Shown here one piece after another: positions 61,847-64,000 of a DNA stretch of 64,000 nt. Origin of the DNA: Burkholderia cepacia (lineage in GTDB: Bacteria > Pseudomonadota > Gammaproteobacteria > Burkholderiales > Burkholderiaceae); contig NZ_CP073638.1 of the NCBI RefSeq assembly GCF_029962485.1, positions 806,001 to 870,000 on the forward strand, given 5' to 3'. The notes under the pieces were generated by a model, which made no database searches, was not told the DNA's origin, and saw only the letters and a program-made list of their open reading frames with translations. How positions within the stretch are numbered: position 1 is the stretch's first letter; each line of letters starts with the position of its first letter. Made by a program: the position numbers and the translations under genes.

Positions 61847-62147
61847 GCGGTGTGCGGTGTGCGGTGTGCGGTGTGCGGTGTGCGGTGTGCGGTGTGCGGT
61901 GTGCGGTGTGCGGTGTGCGGTGTGCGGTGTGCCGTGTGCCGTGTGCGGTGTGCCGTGTGCGGTGTGCGGTGTGCGGTGTGCGGTGTGCGGTGTGCGGTGT
62001 GCGGTGTGCGGTGTGCGGTGTGCGGTGTGCGGTGTGCGGTGTGCGGTGTGCGGTGTGCGGTGTGCGGTGTGCCGTGTGCCGTGTGCCGTGTGCCGTGTGC
62101 CGTGTGCCGTGTGCCGTGTGCCGTGTGCCGTGTGCCGTGTGCCGTGT
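61847..62147. repeat. Heptanucleotide tandem array, 43 perfect units of two types
   Basis: From 61847 to 62147 the DNA consists of 43 uninterrupted heptamers in one phase. Units 1-12 are GCGGTGT, 13-14 GCCGTGT, 15 GCGGTGT, 16 GCCGTGT, 17-32 GCGGTGT (16 copies) and 33-43 GCCGTGT (11 copies). Only the third base differs. The array fills most of the gap between two convergent gene ends (bauR stop 61818, MFS stop 62217). No frame contains a stop codon, so all six frames stay open and read as a seven-residue repeat (CAVCGVR on the forward strand), which produces spurious protein calls. It is neither a CRISPR array nor a known insertion-sequence end. Confidence 0.97.
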
Positions 62148-62216
62148 GGCAGCATGCGAGCGGTTGCGGGACGGGCAAACGCAGCGGCTGTATCAGCGCC
62201 CCGCCCGCTCACCCGA

Positions 62217-63473
62217 TCACACGCCGTCGAACCGGTCGCGCGCGCCGTCGGCTTGCGCTAGCGCGCGGCTGCGCTTCACGAAATGCGTGGCGACCAGCGC
62301 CGCGGCAAAACCGGACGCCGCGCCGACGCCGAGCGCCCAGCGCGGGCCAAGATGGTTCGCGACCCAGCCGGCCACCGGCGCGCCGATCGGCGTGCCGCCG
62401 AGCGCGACCGCGAGGCGCAGCGCCATCACGCGGCCGCGCATCGCCGGCTCGGTGGACAGCTGCATCAGGCTGTTGGTCGAATTCATGAAGGTGATCGCGG
62501 CGATCCCGGTCAGCACGAGCGCGGCGGCGAACAGCCAGTAGCCCGGCGCCAGCGCGGCGAACGTGCAGCCGAGCCCGAACAGCGCCGCGCCGAACCACAG
62601 ATGCCGGAAGCGCGGCTGCTCGCGGCGTGCCGCGAGCAGCGCGCCCGACACTGTGCCGACCGCCATCATCGACGACAGCACACCGAACCCGCGCGCATCG
62701 ACATGAAACACGCTGGCCGCCATCGTCGAGATGAACAACTGGAAATTGAGCCCGAACGTGCCGATCAGGAACAGCATCACGAGGATCGCCTTCAGGTCGT
62801 CGCGCCGCCACACGTAGCGGAAGCCGTCGAGCAGGCCACCTCGCGAACGCCCCGCCCGCAGGTTCGCGCGCAGTTCGTCCTCCCGCAGCATCAACAGCGA
62901 CACCAGCACCGCGAAGAAACTGAGCCCGTTGGCGACGAACGCCCAGCCGGTGCCGACCGACGCGATCATGAAACCCGCCGCGGCCGGGCCGATCATCCGC
63001 GCGGCGTTGAACGACGTCGAATTGAGCGCGACGGCATTCGCGAGCTCGCGATCGCCGACCAGTTCCGCGACGAAGGTCTGCCGCACGGGCGCGTCGAACG
63101 CCGACGCGCAGCCGAACAGGAACGCGAACACGTAGACATGCTCGAGCCGCGCGACACCCGTGACCGTCAGCGCGCCGAGCGCCAGCGCCAGCACGCCCAT
63201 CAGCGCCTGCGTCGTCATCAGCAGCTTGCGCTGGTCGAAGCGGTCGGCTGCGTAACCGGTCCACGGCAACAGCAGCAGTTGCGGCCCGAACTGCAGCGCC
63301 ATCACCGTGCCGACGGCGGACGCATCGTGATGCGTCAGCTGCGTGAGCACGAGCCAGTCCTGCGCGGTGCGCTGGACCCAGGTGCCGATGTTCGACACCA
63401 GCGAACCGATCGCCCACACACGATAGTTGAAACTGCGAAGCGAACGAAACACGCCTGCCGCCGGTACGCTCAT
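62217..63473 (-). CDS. MFS transporter (EntS/MFS_3-like exporter)
   Basis: A 418-residue, twelve-helix major facilitator. The early FRSLRSFNYRVWAIGSLVSNIGTWVQRTAQDWLVL and the A-motif-like GYAADRFDQRKLLM are typical of the MFS_3 (EntS-type) exporter group, as is the mid-protein FDAPVRQTFVAELVG. Substrate unknown; siderophore or drug export is typical of relatives. Its ATG overlaps the stop of the preceding small membrane protein gene (ATGA at 63470-63473), so the two are coupled. The repeat array begins 70 bases after its stop codon. Confidence 0.9.
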   Translation of the reverse strand: MSVPAAGVFRSLRSFNYRVWAIGSLVSNIGTWVQRTAQDWLVLTQLTHHDASAVGTVMALQFGPQLLLLPWTGYAADRFDQRKLLMTTQALMGVLALALGALTVTGVARLEHVYVFAFLFGCASAFDAPVRQTFVAELVGDRELANAVALNSTSFNAARMIGPAAAGFMIASVGTGWAFVANGLSFFAVLVSLLMLREDELRANLRAGRSRGGLLDGFRYVWRRDDLKAILVMLFLIGTFGLNFQLFISTMAASVFHVDARGFGVLSSMMAVGTVSGALLAARREQPRFRHLWFGAALFGLGCTFAALAPGYWLFAAALVLTGIAAITFMNSTNSLMQLSTEPAMRGRVMALRLAVALGGTPIGAPVAGWVANHLGPRWALGVGAASGFAAALVATHFVKRSRALAQADGARDRFDGV

Positions 63474-63805
63474 GGCCGCTCCCGGTCGGGCTCGTTGCCG
63501 CCGTGCAGTTCGCCGAATCGCCGCGCGAGGAACAGGCCGAGCGCGAGGATGCCGAGCCCGAGCGCCGCCGCATCGGCCGTGACCCGGAGGTCGAAATCCC
63601 CGACCCGGCACACCAGCACGTAAGCCATCACGAGGTTCGCAACACCCCACACGACATTCACGGTGGACGACGACAACCCGTGCCCGGGCGGATTCGCGAA
63701 CGGCGTCTGGAACGGCTCGCCGCGCAACCCGCTGACGAGATGCGGCACGACGTTCGCGAGAAACGCGCCGCCGAAGAAGTACGACACGAGATGCGGGAGG
63801 TTCAT
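63470..63805 (-). CDS. Small membrane protein, translationally coupled to MFS gene
   Basis: A 111-residue protein with three hydrophobic stretches (about 5-22, 48-66 and 75-95) and the sequence MNLPHLVSYFFGGAFLANVVPHLVSGLRGEPFQTPFANPPGHGLSS. Proteins with this N-terminal FFGGAFLAN-PH pattern are conserved hypotheticals in proteobacteria. The stop codon overlaps the MFS start codon. It may modulate the exporter; no direct evidence. Confidence 0.8.
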   Translation of the reverse strand: MNLPHLVSYFFGGAFLANVVPHLVSGLRGEPFQTPFANPPGHGLSSSTVNVVWGVANLVMAYVLVCRVGDFDLRVTADAAALGLGILALGLFLARRFGELHGGNEPDRERP

Positions 63806-63842
63806 GGTCAGGCAGTCCTTTCGGCGTGCGGGTCGATGCGGT

Positions 63843-64000
63843 TCACGGGCGGGCGGGATCCTGGAATTCGGCAAGCCGCTGCAGCAGCTTCACGGCCGCC
63901 GCGAGCTCGGCCTGTTCCGCCTCCGACAGTTGCGCGTGCAGCGCACGGAACAGCCAGTCGTCCTTGGCCGCACGGTTGGCCTGCAGCACCTTGCGGAAAC
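63843..64000 (-). CDS. C-terminal part of a probable MarR-family regulator (5' end outside window)
   Basis: The reverse frame is open from the window edge to a TGA at 63843-63845 and encodes about 51 residues: FRKVLQANRAAKDDWLFRAL, then LSEAEQAELAAAVKLLQRLAEF. A long C-terminal dimerisation helix with LSEAEQAEL...L..L is typical of MarR proteins, and a regulator would suit the exporter genes that follow by 37 bases. Too short to confirm. Confidence 0.5.
   Translation of the reverse strand, partial: FRKVLQANRAAKDDWLFRALHAQLSEAEQAELAAAVKLLQRLAEFQDPARP

Noticed and set aside
61847..62147. CRISPR array
   Set aside because: Units are 7 bases with no unique spacers and no cas genes nearby.
61790..62541. 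Long open frames on both strands reading CAVCGVR or AHGTRHT repeats
   Set aside because: They are the translation of the stop-free heptamer array in every frame; no family, no ribosome site and no start in a sensible place.

Overview
The window is high-GC proteobacterial DNA whose gene content points to Burkholderia, probably the B. cepacia complex and probably a secondary replicon. The evidence is two Burkholderia-type porins, two DUF4148 exported proteins, many LysR regulators and DMT transporters, an AcpA-type phosphoesterase next to a MauG-type peroxidase, and little core housekeeping. No rRNA, tRNA, CRISPR array, integrase or intact insertion sequence was seen.

Layout. 1-6.7 kb is visibly less GC-rich than the rest and looks acquired. 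It holds the 3' part of an aromatic-type aldehyde dehydrogenase, a porin, a PAS/sigma-54 activator, a STAS-like protein and two broken type VI secretion genes (a vgrG fragment and a Tle3/DUF3274-like effector tail). 6.8-16 kb carries a DedA-rhodanese fusion, a DUF985 cupin, a universal stress protein divergent from a CHASE/PAS histidine kinase and its NarL-type regulator, an LprI-like protein, a DUF1326-DUF2182 pair, a DMT transporter and a DUF4148 protein. 16-20 kb has a PilZ protein and PBP1A. 19.9-24.1 kb is a probable trans-3-hydroxy-L-proline catabolic cluster: dehydratase, periplasmic binding protein, GntR regulator and an ornithine-cyclodeaminase-family reductase.

24.3-27.1 kb is a small stress module: a REC-only protein, an FNR-type regulator with all four cluster cysteines, and convergent short genes (HPF/RaiA-like, a 79-aa unknown, DUF1488, DUF488). 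TTGAC-N4-GTCAA sites lie in front of the DUF1488 gene and in front of the universal stress gene at 9.3 kb, which suggests a local oxygen-responsive regulon. 27.2-30.7 kb is an aromatic amino acid module (aminotransferase, AroP-like permease, Lrp regulator). 30.7-45.7 kb holds transporters, AcpA-MauG, a methyltransferase, AtoE, a ClC channel, cytosine deaminase, the second porin, the second DUF4148 protein and a LysR/FUSC divergent pair.

46-64 kb holds a P1 peptidase with an APC permease and a LuxR regulator, a P450 divergent from an AraC regulator, LysR/AEC and DMT genes, a beta-alanine module (bauR divergent from bauA and a CoA-acylating semialdehyde dehydrogenase), and an MFS exporter with a small membrane protein and a partial probable MarR gene. 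Between bauR and the MFS gene lies a perfect array of 43 heptanucleotides in two alternating types, the most unusual DNA structure in the window.
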